DNA of 61,550 bases, from the NCBI RefSeq assembly GCF_016583825.1, contig NZ_NRRV01000030.1, positions 1 to 61,550 of the forward strand, read 5' to 3'. The DNA is from Thiohalocapsa halophila. Lineage in GTDB: Bacteria; Pseudomonadota; Gammaproteobacteria; Chromatiales; Chromatiaceae. A program made the translations under genes and the position numbers. This document shows positions 1 through 8,633 of this stretch, in pieces (position 1 is the stretch's first letter; every line of letters begins with the position of its first letter). The notes below the pieces were generated by a model. That model was not told where the DNA came from and searched no databases. It saw nothing but the letters and a program-made list of their open reading frames with translations.

Positions 1-1
1 C

Positions 2-601
2 AGCGGGGGTTGGCTGGTGAGCGCCTTCGCGCTCTGGGGCGGGCTCACCTCGCTGCTCTATGCCTTTCGGCTGCTGAGCGCCCGCGACGGGCAGATCTGG
101 ATCGGTCAGCTCTACACCTCCGCCCTGGCGTTGGTGTGGGTAGGCGCCGCCCACGATGTGCCGCCGCTGCTGCCGGCGCTGGGGCTCGGGGCGTCGCTGC
201 TGCCGCTGTGGTTCCTGCTGGATGGGCTGACCCGGCGCTTCGGCATCGCCCGCACCGGGCTCTATCCGGGGCTGGCGCTGCGCATGCCGCGATTCGCGGC
301 GCTGTTCATCGTCGCCGTGCTGGTGGCCGTGGGCGTGCCTTTCTCGCCGGGCTTCTTCGCGATCGCCGATCTCGCATTCGGCGGTATCGGTGCCAACGAG
401 CTGCTCACCCTGCTGCCGGTGAGCCTGGCCTGGCTGTTGTGGACCTGGGCCGGCATCAACCTGCTCGCCGGCATCGTCTTCGGTGAGCCGCGGGCCGACC
501 TGGACTATGTCGACCTGGACAGCCGCGCCGTGCTGCTGCATGGCAGCGGCATGGGGGCTCTGGCGCTGTTCGGTCTGGTGCTGGTGGAGGGGATGCTGTG
601 A
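2..601 (+). CDS. dabB: DabB, proton-conducting subunit of the Dab inorganic-carbon pump (3' part)
   Basis: About 199 residues are visible and the start lies outside the window. The protein is almost entirely hydrophobic helices separated by short charged loops, like the C-terminal membrane part of NuoL/MrpA-type antiporter subunits. Its stop (TGA 599-601) overlaps the GTG start of the dabA N-terminal frame, so the two are translationally coupled. In DAB systems (established for Halothiobacillus) this subunit couples ion flux to vectorial CO2 hydration by DabA. The identity rests mainly on the neighbouring dabA; by itself the sequence could be any NuoL-like subunit. Confidence 0.85.
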   Translation, partial: SGGWLVSAFALWGGLTSLLYAFRLLSARDGQIWIGQLYTSALALVWVGAAHDVPPLLPALGLGASLLPLWFLLDGLTRRFGIARTGLYPGLALRMPRFAALFIVAVLVAVGVPFSPGFFAIADLAFGGIGANELLTLLPVSLAWLLWTWAGINLLAGIVFGEPRADLDYVDLDSRAVLLHGSGMGALALFGLVLVEGML

Positions 602-1155
602 CGAATGCCGTATTCGATAAGGCCGCGGGCGCTGCTTCGGATGCCCGTGGGCAAGCCGATGCCGACGTGCCCGCGGCGGCTGCGGGGTCGGCGCCGGGGG
701 CGGACGGCAAGCATCGCCCGGCCCTCGGCAAGAAGCTCAAGATCCGCAGCATGGTGAGCGTGGCCGGGGAGGTGCTGCCCTTCTTCTGGCCCATGCGCAA
801 CTTCATCCACCACAACCCGCTGCACGGGCTGGAGCATCTGCCCTTCGAGGACGCCGTCGCCGAGGCCACGCGGCTCTTCCATGCCCGCGGCTGGCTGCCG
901 CGCCCGGCGTATCAGCGCATGCTCGCCGACGGCGCCATGCAGCCGGACGATCTCGCCGCGGAGATCGACGCCTTCGTCGCCACCTGGCTCGCCGACCAGG
1001 ACGACGACGGCGATGCGGCGCATGGCGAGGTCGCGGCGCTGCTGCGCGAGCTCCTGCTCGCCATGATGACCGCCACCAGCCAACCGAGCCCCGGCGACCG
1101 CGAGCCCTGCGCCGAGGAAGTCCTCGCCTGCCTGCGCCGCGGCGGGCAGGGCTGA
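598..1155 (+). CDS. dabA: DabA (DUF2309) N-terminal segment, separated from the rest by a frame change
   Basis: 185 residues starting with GTG inside the dabB stop. After a polar Ala/Gly-rich leader of about 45 residues comes the conserved DUF2309 opening (VLPFFWPMRNF, then NPLHGLEHLPFE at about residues 60-83). The frame ends at TGA 1153-1155, and the rest of the protein continues in another frame from 1191. The frame used downstream is open through 1155-1190, so a one-base shift near 1150 would join the two parts into a protein of roughly 1,100 residues, the size of the long DUF2309 forms. I cannot tell from sequence alone whether this is a real split gene, programmed frameshifting, a mutation or a sequencing error. 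Confidence 0.75.
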   Translation: MTNAVFDKAAGAASDARGQADADVPAAAAGSAPGADGKHRPALGKKLKIRSMVSVAGEVLPFFWPMRNFIHHNPLHGLEHLPFEDAVAEATRLFHARGWLPRPAYQRMLADGAMQPDDLAAEIDAFVATWLADQDDDGDAAHGEVAALLRELLLAMMTATSQPSPGDREPCAEEVLACLRRGGQG

Positions 1156-1190
1156 GCCTGCGTCGTGCGCCGTCTGCGGGAGCCCCCACC

Positions 1191-3926
1191 ATGAGCGCCG
1201 GTACCGCCCCGCTGGGCACACAGCCACTCGCCGAGCAGCTCGGCCGCGATCTGACCCTGTACGACGCCGCGGACCAGCTCTTCGGCACCCGCATCGGCGA
1301 GACGCTGAACGAGCTGCTCATCAAGGGCCTGATGGACTTCTTCGACGAGGGCCAGTCCGTCTGGCGCATGCCCGGGCGCAAACAGGGCCTGTTCCTGGCC
1401 TGGGCCAATATCGCCCGGCGTAACCGGCGGCTTCGCATGCGCGGGCTGGACGTCGCCGCCATCCTCGATCAGGCGGACGAGCCGGAGGCCATGATCGATC
1501 TGGTCATGAACCGGCTCGGCGTGCCGGAGCACCGCTGGATGAGCTATGTCACCGTGGAGCTCTCCCGGCTGCATGGCTGGGCGGGCTTCGTGCGCTGGCG
1601 GGCGCAGGCGGCCCACTACTACTGGCAGCAGCGCAACCCGGCGGACCTGACGGATTACCTGGCCGTGCGCCTGGTGCTGGGGTTGGCGCTGCTGGAAGAC
1701 GCGGGCCGGCGCCTGCGGCGCGACCTGCGCTGGCCGGCACTGCTGGACTTCGCGGCCGCCCATCCGCGCGAATGCGTGCTGCGCCGAGAGCTCAATGCCG
1801 GCACCGTGCTGCCGGACTTCGCGCACCGCATCGAGGTGGCGCTGGACTCGGGCGATCCGGCCCGCATCGACGCCCTGTACCTGGTCTACGAGCGCGAGAA
1901 GACCACCCGCGAGGCCTGCACCCGGGCACGGCGGGTGGAGACCATGGCGGCCGCCGCAGGTCTGGACCGGGAGGCCTTGCTCGGGCGCGATGACGACGCG
2001 CTGCACCAGATCATCGACGGCATCTACGCGGCCAAGGCCCATGAGGGCATGCTCTGGACCCGCTCGCTGGAGCGCGCGCATCTGCGCTCGCTGCTGGCGC
2101 GCATCGATGCGGCGGCGGGGGAGGAGGCCGGCGCGATGCCGACTGCCCCAGCGTCCGGCGAGACGCCGGCGGGGCCGGCCGGCCCGGTGCAGGCACTGTT
2201 CTGCATCGACGTGCGCTCCGAGCGCCTGCGCCGCCACCTGGAGGCGGTGGGCGACTACGAGACCTTCGGCATCGCCGGCTTCTTCGGCATCCCCATCGCC
2301 TTCGTGGAATTCGGCAAGGGGCACGAGACGGCGCTCTGTCCCGCGGTGGTGACGCCGAAGAATGTCGCCGTGGAGATGCCCCACACCCACGCCAAGCACG
2401 CGGACTCGCTGTTCGATCTGGCGCACGAGGTGGTGCACGACCTCAAGAACACCGTGCTCGCGCCCTATGTCACCGTGGAGGCCGTGGGGCTTTTATTCGG
2501 CTTCGACATGGTGGGCAAGACCTTCGCGCCGCGGGCCTACAACACCTGGCGCCAGCGCCTGGAGACCCGCAAGCCACCGGCGCGCCTGCTGTTCGACAAG
2601 CTCTCCGAGGACGAGGCCCGCGAGCTGGTGGCCAACCTCCAGGACGAGATGGTGGTGCGGGCCGTGGAGCGCCACTTCGCCGTCAAGCGCGAGCACCTCA
2701 CCAGCCCCATGATCCGGGAGCTGCGGGAGACGGCGCTGGAGCACCGCAAGGGCCAGACCGAGCTCGCCCGGCGCTTCGGGGTGGACCCAGCCGGCGAGGC
2801 GGTGTTCATCCGCTCGCTCCAAGTGGAGTATCGGGTCAACCCGGACCAGGCGCGCATCCAGCTGGAGCACCTGGCCAAGATCGGCTTCCGCCCGCAGCGC
2901 CAGGCCCAGCTGGTGGGTGCGGCCTTGCGCGGCATCGGACTCACGGCGGGCTTCGGGCGCACCGTGCTGGTGGTGGGCCACGGCAGCACGTCCGAGAACA
3001 ACCCCTACGAGTCGGCGCTGGACTGCGGCGCCTGCGGCGGCGACCAGGGGCTGGTGAACGCCCGCATCTTCGCGGCCATGGCCAACCGCCGGGAGGTGCG
3101 CCAGCTCCTGACCGAGCAGGGCATCGACATTCCCGCCGAGACCCATTTCATCCCGGCGCTGCACGACACCACCACCGACGAGATCCGCCTGGCGGACATC
3201 GACGAGCTGCCGCCAACGGCGCTCACCCGCGTCGATCGCATCCGCGAGGACCTCACGGCCGCCGGGCGCCTCACCGCCGCCGAGCGCTGCCGCGAGCTGG
3301 GCGAGTCCGGCATCAGCAGTCCCGAGGCCGCCGCCCGCCGAGTCAAGCGCCATGCCCTGGACTGGACCCAGGTCCGCCCGGAATGGGGCCTATCGAAGAA
3401 CGCGGCCTTCGTCATCGGCCGCCGCGCGCTCACCCGGCGCCTGGACTTGGACGGTCGCAGCTTCCTGCACAGCTACGACTACCGCGTCGACCCCAAGGGG
3501 CGGCTGTTGGAGACCATTCTCACCGGGCCGCTCATTGTCGCCCAGTGGATCAACCTGGAGCACTTCTTCTCGGTGGTGGACAACGAGGCCTTCGGCAGCG
3601 GCAGCAAGGTGTATCACAACGTCGTCGGGCGCTTCGGCGTGGTGACGGGGAACCTCAGCGATCTGCGCACCGGCCTGCCAGCCCAGACCATGCTCCGCGG
3701 CCATGTGCCCTATCACCAGCCCATGCGGCTGGTCACCGTCATCGAGGCGCCGCTGGCGCTGGTGGAAGCGCTGCTCGCCAAGCTCTACAAGCCCCGGGAG
3801 CTGGTCCACAACGGTTGGATCCGGCTGGTGGTGCTGGACCCCGAGACCGGCCAAGCGCAGGTCTATGATCCGGAGCACGGCGAGCGCGATGCCTGGCAGC
3901 CGCAGCCCATCCGCCTGCCGGCCTGA
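1191..3926 (+). CDS. dabA: DabA (DUF2309/UPF0753), zinc-containing catalytic subunit of the Dab inorganic-carbon pump
   Basis: 911 residues. The carbonic-anhydrase-like zinc site known from the family is intact. Cys338 and Asp340 lie in ALFCIDVRSE. His597 lies in VVGHGSTSENNP, and Cys612 in LDCGACGG fifteen residues later. The family's CID, GHG and CGACGG signatures are all present. Start ATG1191 has no strong ribosome site, consistent with it being the interior of a longer gene whose N-terminus is encoded at 598-1155. It follows dabB and precedes a PII-like gene, the common order of DAB loci. Role: soluble or peripheral subunit that hydrates CO2 to bicarbonate in the cytoplasm, driven by DabB. 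Confidence 0.9.
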   Translation: MSAGTAPLGTQPLAEQLGRDLTLYDAADQLFGTRIGETLNELLIKGLMDFFDEGQSVWRMPGRKQGLFLAWANIARRNRRLRMRGLDVAAILDQADEPEAMIDLVMNRLGVPEHRWMSYVTVELSRLHGWAGFVRWRAQAAHYYWQQRNPADLTDYLAVRLVLGLALLEDAGRRLRRDLRWPALLDFAAAHPRECVLRRELNAGTVLPDFAHRIEVALDSGDPARIDALYLVYEREKTTREACTRARRVETMAAAAGLDREALLGRDDDALHQIIDGIYAAKAHEGMLWTRSLERAHLRSLLARIDAAAGEEAGAMPTAPASGETPAGPAGPVQALFCIDVRSERLRRHLEAVGDYETFGIAGFFGIPIAFVEFGKGHETALCPAVVTPKNVAVEMPHTHAKHADSLFDLAHEVVHDLKNTVLAPYVTVEAVGLLFGFDMVGKTFAPRAYNTWRQRLETRKPPARLLFDKLSEDEARELVANLQDEMVVRAVERHFAVKREHLTSPMIRELRETALEHRKGQTELARRFGVDPAGEAVFIRSLQVEYRVNPDQARIQLEHLAKIGFRPQRQAQLVGAALRGIGLTAGFGRTVLVVGHGSTSENNPYESALDCGACGGDQGLVNARIFAAMANRREVRQLLTEQGIDIPAETHFIPALHDTTTDEIRLADIDELPPTALTRVDRIREDLTAAGRLTAAERCRELGESGISSPEAAARRVKRHALDWTQVRPEWGLSKNAAFVIGRRALTRRLDLDGRSFLHSYDYRVDPKGRLLETILTGPLIVAQWINLEHFFSVVDNEAFGSGSKVYHNVVGRFGVVTGNLSDLRTGLPAQTMLRGHVPYHQPMRLVTVIEAPLALVEALLAKLYKPRELVHNGWIRLVVLDPETGQAQVYDPEHGERDAWQPQPIRLPA

Positions 3927-3964
3927 GCGCCGGCGCCCCCAGTCACCACCCGGAGACCCCGCCC

Positions 3965-4297
3965 ATGCACGAGCTCAAGCACAGCCAGCTGAAGAAGCTG
4001 GAGATCATCGTCCAGGGCGAGCAGCAGGACTTCGTGCTCGACCTGCTGGAGCGCGCCGGCGTCAGCGGCTGGACCGTGGTCCACAACCTCTCCGGCAAGG
4101 GCAGTCACGGCGCCCACGACGCCCACCTCATGTTCAACGAGGACGACGTGCTGGTGATGATCATCACCGCCGTGCCCGCCGACATCGCCGAGGCCATCCT
4201 CGAAGGCCTCACGCCCTTCTTCAACCGCCACATGGGCGTCGTCTTCAGCACCGACATCCAGGTCAGCCGGCTCGCCAAGTTTCAGCCGCCGGGGTAA
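3965..4297 (+). CDS. PII-like signalling protein linked to the Dab carbon pump
   Basis: 110 residues, the usual PII length. It opens with HSQLKKLEIIVQGEQ and has the GlnB fold pattern, including a T-loop region (about residues 37-60) rich in Gly/His/Ser instead of the uridylylated Tyr of canonical GlnB. It ends in FSTDIQVSRLAKF. Located 38 bp after dabA in the same direction, so probably co-transcribed. PII relatives next to carbon transporters (SbtB, CPII) sense adenylates or bicarbonate. A role as allosteric regulator of DabAB or the nearby SulP carrier is inference. Its last 167 bp are duplicated at 20720-20886. Confidence 0.85.
   Translation: MHELKHSQLKKLEIIVQGEQQDFVLDLLERAGVSGWTVVHNLSGKGSHGAHDAHLMFNEDDVLVMIITAVPADIAEAILEGLTPFFNRHMGVVFSTDIQVSRLAKFQPPG
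4131..4297 (+). repeat. Direct repeat copy 1: 3' end of the PII-like gene
   Basis: This 167-bp segment reappears at 20720-20886 with no gaps and 8 mismatches by eye (about 95% identical), including the stop codon region. The flanking sequences on both sides differ. The two copies bracket the accessory island. Confidence 0.9.
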
Positions 4298-4389
4298 CCA
4301 CCCGCAAGCGCTTGCAGCGCTGAGCGCCCGGGTGCCCCGGTGGTGTCAGCCCAGGGGTCGCGGGGGCTGCTTCTCCCTAGAAAGAGCAG

Positions 4390-4548
4390 TTCACCACGAA
4401 GCACACGAAGAGCAGGAAGAAGAACACGAAGAAAGACAGGCGCTTGAAGGTGGGCATCCCCGTGATCTCGCTCACCCGTCGGGTGAAGGCGTGAGCATGC
4501 GTATGCTCCTGAGCCTCTTCGTGTTCTTCGTGGTTCAAATACCGGATC
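4390..4548. repeat. CACGAAG-type dispersed element with inverted ends
   Basis: The left end ACCACGAAGCACACGAAGAG (about 4393-4412) is the reverse complement, with one mismatch, of the right end CTCTTCGTGTTCTTCGTGGT (about 4515-4534). Roughly 100 bp lie between. A related pair occurs at 28900-29340. No credible gene is in this 371-bp gap (4298-4668). It may be a miniature mobile element or a long-range hairpin. Confidence 0.6.
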
Positions 4549-4668
4549 GAGGTTGAGTCACGCTCCGTCCCCCCCTCGCGCTCGCCGAGGGTGGACCGCT
4601 CCAGGCTGTGTACCCGTTGTCGCCTCGGGTAGGATAGATCCCTGCCCATGGCTTGGAGGGAGGAAAGC

Positions 4669-5076
4669 ATGACGGACTCAGAGCACGAGCTGACCCGCGA
4701 GATCGGTCAGCGGCTGCGCGCCGCGCGCCATGAGCGGGGCTTGAGCCTCGCCCAGCTGGCGGCGCTCACCAATGGGCTCTACAGCAAGTCGCGGATCAGC
4801 AACTACGAGCAGGGCCTCCGCCGGCCGAGCATCGAGGCGGCGCGGACGTTGGCTGACGCCCTCGTCATTGTCAACGCCGCCGAGCTGCTGGGTGTCGAGG
4901 GCGGCGAAGACAACGCCCTGTCCGCGGAGGAAATGCGTCTCCTTGACGCCTTTCGCCGAGCCGACGTGGATTGGCGTTGCCGCCTGCTCGACATCGCCGA
5001 AGCGGTGCAGCTCGACCCGCCGCCCGGGCAGGGCCGGCGCCGGCGCAAAACCGGCCGCAGCGCCGGGGCGGGATGA
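4669..5076 (+). CDS. XRE-family DNA-binding protein
   Basis: 135 residues from ATG4669, chosen because GGGAGGA sits just upstream; an in-frame ATG at 4648 lacks this. Residues about 9-66 form a Cro/cI helix-turn-helix (IGQRLRAARHERGLSLAQLA, then SKSRISNYEQGLRRPS). The C-terminal half is a short helical stretch ending in a basic tail (GQGRRRRKTGR). First gene inside the island. It may regulate neighbouring genes or itself; no operator is visible to me. The last four bases overlap the ATG of a 17-codon frame. Confidence 0.8.
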   Translation: MTDSEHELTREIGQRLRAARHERGLSLAQLAALTNGLYSKSRISNYEQGLRRPSIEAARTLADALVIVNAAELLGVEGGEDNALSAEEMRLLDAFRRADVDWRCRLLDIAEAVQLDPPPGQGRRRRKTGRSAGAG

Positions 5077-5126
5077 GCGTGACCGCCCGCGCGCTGAACC
5101 GGGCCATCGGCCGGCGGCTGCGCTGA
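5073..5126 (+). pseudogene. Possible stub of a second XRE-type gene
   Basis: ATG overlaps the preceding stop (ATGA) and encodes 17 residues ending ALNRAIGRRLR before TGA. This resembles the first helix of the preceding regulator (REIGQRLR). It may be the beginning of a tandem regulator gene that has been lost, or chance. Confidence 0.25.
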
Positions 5127-5510
5127 CTGACGACGACCTTGGCGTCTCCGGACTCGCCCAAGCCAAAGCTGGCCGCGCCTCGGCTCGGCGCATCCGGCAG
5201 GTGCCCTTGTCAGCCGTTCTTCTGGCTCTCTCCGCCAGCCTACGCCGCGTAGGATTGATCTGACCCCGGGGTGGGAATGCGCCACTGTCAATCCGGCCGG
5301 AATCCTACGCCGGTCGTCGCTGACTGCTTTCGGAGTTGGTTGTACGTTTAACCCAGCAGCGCGCTTGGTTGCTGTGGATGGCCGAGGCGCTGCATCCGGG
5401 GCGGCAGTGTTGACGAAGCTCCCAGCAGTCCGGGCTTCTGTGCTCGCTCCCGGATCTGAAGCGATCCCTATGGTTTCCAATACGCGACATAGCCCGGGAG
5501 GTGTATCTCG
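5127..5510. other. Intergenic region without a recognisable gene
   Basis: 384 bp. A small palindrome CCTACG-CCG-CGTAGG lies at 5239-5253, and a partly complementary TCCTACG at 5303-5309 could pair with it. The ribosome-binding GGGAGG for the next gene lies near 5500. No other structure seen. Confidence 0.5.
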
Positions 5511-7124
5511 ATGGCAATCAGAACTCTGACCTCGCTGAGCCTGTTGAGCATTGCGCTGGTGGCATCGCCAGCCAGTGCAGATCGCACCATCTTCCTCGAT
5601 TTCGACGGTCATCGAGGTTGGTTCGCGAATTATCGAAGCCCGAATCAGACCGATTGGCTGTACCTCGATGTGCCGCCGTTCTGCGGCAGTGCTGCCGATC
5701 GTGCCGACATCGCGGAGCGTGTCCGGGAGGATTTCGCACCATTCGACGTAGAGATCACCACTGAGGAGCCCCCGGATCTTGAAGAGGGGGCGGACGTTGG
5801 CTTCAGGGTGATCATTGGCGGCGACTACACTGACTGGAACTATTCAAGAGCGGTCTACGGCCTCTCCAGCCACCCCTTGGTGGAGAACGCCGTCCTGGTG
5901 GCCGCCTTCGCGCCGGGCTCGGGCCCGGCCTGCGCGGACGTCCGTTCGAATAAGGACATTGCGCAGACGTCCTCCCACGAGCTCGCGCATTCCATTGCCT
6001 GGCTCTCCGGGCAATGGCTCAGTCATTACACCGCAACGCATCATCCCGTCGGCGCTCCGGCCCATGTCGGCTTTCCGATCTTGGGCTCCTTTTCGGACCG
6101 GCGCGACATCTGGTACGCCGATGAGCAGGTGGAGCGCGGTTACGACCGAAGGACCGGGGAGATCATCATCGGGCCGCAGGACGATATCGATACCCTCGCG
6201 GACGGGCTTGGTCTGCGCGCTGACGATCATGGCGACACGCCGCAGTTTGGCAGCTTGTTGCAACGCGCCCCGGATTACGGGGGAGACCGGGTACTGAAGG
6301 GGGAAGGTATCGTGGAGATCAACGAGGCGAGCGATCCGTCCGCATGCCCCGAGGGCGAGATCCTGGATTCGCCTGTGCTGCGCGCTGGTCTGCTGTGTCT
6401 AGGCCCCCATCCGCGACCGGTTCCTTTGATCGGCGACCATCGGGACTTCTTTCTGTTCGAAGCCGATTGGGGACCCGGGGGCAGTCAGCGGCTCGATATC
6501 CGGGTCGACACCATCAACAGGAAGCTGAGCAAGCCGCTCAACGATCCGACGGCCAATCTCGACGCCGAGCTGGAGATCTACCATCGCGCCGCTGGTCCTC
6601 TGTCCTGGTGGAGTGGCTGGCAGAAGGTGACAAGCTATGCCGTTGGGCATGGTCAAACGGATCTCTGGGCAAAGGCCACCCTGGTGATCGGCGCTCGGGA
6701 CAATCCTCCCGGCCACTACGCTGTCGGTGTGCGTAGCGCAGGCGGCTATGGCGATCTCGGGCAGTACCAGGTCACTGTCCGCGCTCCCGCCATCCGGGAG
6801 CTCGAGTGGGAGGGCTGGTGGACGCTCGCTTATGCGTCCCTACTGGACGAGCTGTCGGCGCTTGACGAGGGCGCGGGGCTGAAAACGCTCCTTCAGCGAC
6901 TGGCTGAGCAACAGCTCATTGACCCAGCGGTCTTGGAGCGGCCTGAGGTGCTCGACGTCCTACCGGAGGTGCTTGAGGAACATCGGCCAAGCGAGATCTT
7001 TGCGCATCTCTTCGCAGGCGCTGTGTGGGAACAGCTGCCTGCGGACGAGCGCAAGGCGGCGCGGTTTGACTTCGATCATCAGGTGCGTCGGATTCTGTTC
7101 GGAGGTGCGGCGGTCCCGCGTTAG
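5511..7124 (+). CDS. Secreted zincin-like metalloprotease homologue
   Basis: 537 residues. A Sec signal peptide spans about residues 1-23 (cleavage after SPASA). Next comes the FLDFDGH opening and VREDFAPFDVEITTEEP, both typical of a group of secreted zincin-like proteins. A HELAH zinc motif is at residues 156-160. No third ligand is seen at the metzincin spacing; candidate ligands are the His at about 172 and the HH at 176-177. The region at about residues 300-425 looks like a beta-rich prepeptidase C-terminal domain. The last 110 residues are helical and acidic, of unknown role. GGGAGG upstream supports the start. Substrate unknown; activity uncertain because of the unusual ligand spacing. 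Confidence 0.6.
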   Translation: MAIRTLTSLSLLSIALVASPASADRTIFLDFDGHRGWFANYRSPNQTDWLYLDVPPFCGSAADRADIAERVREDFAPFDVEITTEEPPDLEEGADVGFRVIIGGDYTDWNYSRAVYGLSSHPLVENAVLVAAFAPGSGPACADVRSNKDIAQTSSHELAHSIAWLSGQWLSHYTATHHPVGAPAHVGFPILGSFSDRRDIWYADEQVERGYDRRTGEIIIGPQDDIDTLADGLGLRADDHGDTPQFGSLLQRAPDYGGDRVLKGEGIVEINEASDPSACPEGEILDSPVLRAGLLCLGPHPRPVPLIGDHRDFFLFEADWGPGGSQRLDIRVDTINRKLSKPLNDPTANLDAELEIYHRAAGPLSWWSGWQKVTSYAVGHGQTDLWAKATLVIGARDNPPGHYAVGVRSAGGYGDLGQYQVTVRAPAIRELEWEGWWTLAYASLLDELSALDEGAGLKTLLQRLAEQQLIDPAVLERPEVLDVLPEVLEEHRPSEIFAHLFAGAVWEQLPADERKAARFDFDHQVRRILFGGAAVPR

Positions 7125-7435
7125 CTTGGGTTGCCCCGATTCGGAGCGTGGCCGGGGATCGGTTGGCCCCCGGCTGCGTTCCGGCCAGTGCCCTGTGGAT
7201 GCTCCTATCGCTCGGGGTCCCTGCTCTTGACGAGGCGCGGCTGCTGGTCGCGTTCCGGGCAACGGATGCCGCGGGTCGGCGCCCAGGGGCTCGGGGTCGC
7301 GGTGTCGGGGGCCGGCTGCGGCGCGTCCGGGTCGGGCAGCGACTGAGGCGGCGAACGGCCGCTTGACAGCCAGGAGAGATCTGCTGGCTTGACAGAGCAG
7401 GGGAAGCGTGGCGAAAAAAGGGGAGGAGGTGCGCG
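7125..7435. other. Intergenic region, nothing recognised
   Basis: 311 bp of GC-rich sequence. Only the ribosome site GGGAGGAGG just before 7436 is evident. Confidence 0.5.
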
Positions 7436-7687
7436 ATGACGATCGACGCTGCGACGCAAGCAGAGATCGACCGCCTGAATGCGGCGGTCGACGAGTTTGC
7501 CGGCGAGATGAAGGCGCGGCTGCGCGAGCAGGCGCTGAAGGGCTACCGCGGCTGGGACGACCCGGCGCAGTACGAGCGCATCCTCGAGATGCTGGTTACG
7601 CGCGCGCCGGCGGCTGAAGGGGAGGAGGTGGATACCGCGAACCTGGCGATGATCCTGTGGAGCCTGCGGCGGCGCGGCTTAGGTTAG
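7436..7687 (+). CDS. Small acidic helical protein, phage-like
   Basis: 83 residues with a strong ribosome site (GGGGAGGAGG) before the ATG. It is predominantly helical. The pattern KGYRGWDDPAQYERILEML followed by VDTANLAMILW recalls short phage-encoded proteins with a WDxP segment and a late DxANFAMM motif. No function can be assigned. It stands alone between two gene-free stretches in the island. Confidence 0.5.
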   Translation: MTIDAATQAEIDRLNAAVDEFAGEMKARLREQALKGYRGWDDPAQYERILEMLVTRAPAAEGEEVDTANLAMILWSLRRRGLG

Positions 7688-8034
7688 CGAGCGGTGCCCA
7701 CTGCTCTGGGTCCGGAACTTCCTTCCGGGATCTCCCTGGCGTCCGGCAGTTATGAATTCTACAGCGGACGTTCGAGATGCGTCCCCTGGGAGGCGGGAAC
7801 CGGCCAGAAGCGGCCCTTGACCCGGGTGCCGTCCGGCGGCACCATTCGGTCAAGGGGCCGACCCAATGCGACTTGTGCTAAGGTCGCATCGAACACAATC
7901 ACCTTTCGACGGTCCAAGCGATCCTCATCGGTCGGCAGGTGTTCTCGTCCTTCTCGATAACATGCCGTTCAGGGGAGTTATGCGGAATTCGGACAACCAC
8001 TCGTTGGGCGGAGAACAGACAATCGAGGCGAAAT
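7688..8034. other. Intergenic region with falling GC content
   Basis: 347 bp without a convincing gene. From about 7860 the base composition becomes visibly more A/T-rich and stays so through hicBA, marking a recently acquired segment and probably containing the hicBA promoter. Confidence 0.5.
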
Positions 8035-8241
8035 ATGCAATTCACTGTAGAAATAGAACAGGAAGTGGACGGGAGATGGATTGCAGAAGTCGCTGAAATT
8101 CCGGGCGCGATGAAATACGGAAGCACGAAAGACGAAGCAATCGCGCATGTCGAAGCACTGGCTCTTCGGGTTCTCGCCGAGAGACTTGAAAATGGAGAGC
8201 AATTGGCAGAACCGATCCACATCAATTTCGCTGCGGCATGA
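8035..8241 (+). CDS. hicB: HicB-family antitoxin
   Basis: 68 residues from ATG8035 (MQFTVEIEQE). It has the HicB partial RNase H-like fold pattern: EQEVDGRWIAEVAEIPG, then a YGSTKDEAIAHVEALALRVLAERLE helix. It neutralises HicA by binding it and, in the family, often represses its own promoter. No C-terminal DNA-binding domain is visible, so self-regulation is uncertain. It overlaps hicA by ATGA. The order antitoxin-toxin is the reverse of classical hicAB but common for this short form. Codon use is far less GC-rich than that of its neighbours, indicating transfer. Confidence 0.88.
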   Translation: MQFTVEIEQEVDGRWIAEVAEIPGAMKYGSTKDEAIAHVEALALRVLAERLENGEQLAEPIHINFAAA

Positions 8242-8450
8242 GCCAGTGGCCAAGTACCAAAGCGAAGCGGGTACTCGCCGCTCTACGCCGCAACGGCTGG
8301 GAAATCAAGCGGTCTTCGGGATCTCATCGAACACTCGCCAAGGAAGATTATCCGGATTTCGTTTTCGCTTTTCACGACTCGGAGGAAATCGGGCCACGAA
8401 TGTTGGCGCGTATTGCAAAGCGCACGGGCTTGCGACCGGAAGACTTATAG
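8238..8450 (+). CDS. hicA: HicA-family mRNA interferase toxin
   Basis: 70 residues in the double-stranded-RNA-binding-like HicA fold. It has KAKRVLAALRRNGWEIKRS followed by SGSHRTLAKEDYP, where the His of GSH is the family's catalytic residue. The C-terminal IAKRTGLRPEDL helix is typical. It cleaves mRNA and arrests growth when free of HicB. Translation is coupled to hicB. It looks complete and probably active. Confidence 0.9.
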   Translation: MSQWPSTKAKRVLAALRRNGWEIKRSSGSHRTLAKEDYPDFVFAFHDSEEIGPRMLARIAKRTGLRPEDL

Positions 8451-8633
8451 CGCCCAACAAGGGGATAAACTCCGAGGCTGGCCAAACAGCGGTCAGCTCG
8501 GGTTAGCCGTGACGTTATGTCTCCTATGGGTCGACAACGGCCAACCCCGCCCTGGCTCGTGAGCGTCCGCTACGGCACAGGAAGCGGCTGTCCCGGGCCA
8601 GGGATCGATCGGCGGGTTGGGGTGGGCGGGGGC

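Noticed and set aside
4377..4670. A 97-codon minus-strand frame in the CACGAAG element
   Set aside because: Its His/Glu-rich then Phe-rich translation arises from the repeat itself.
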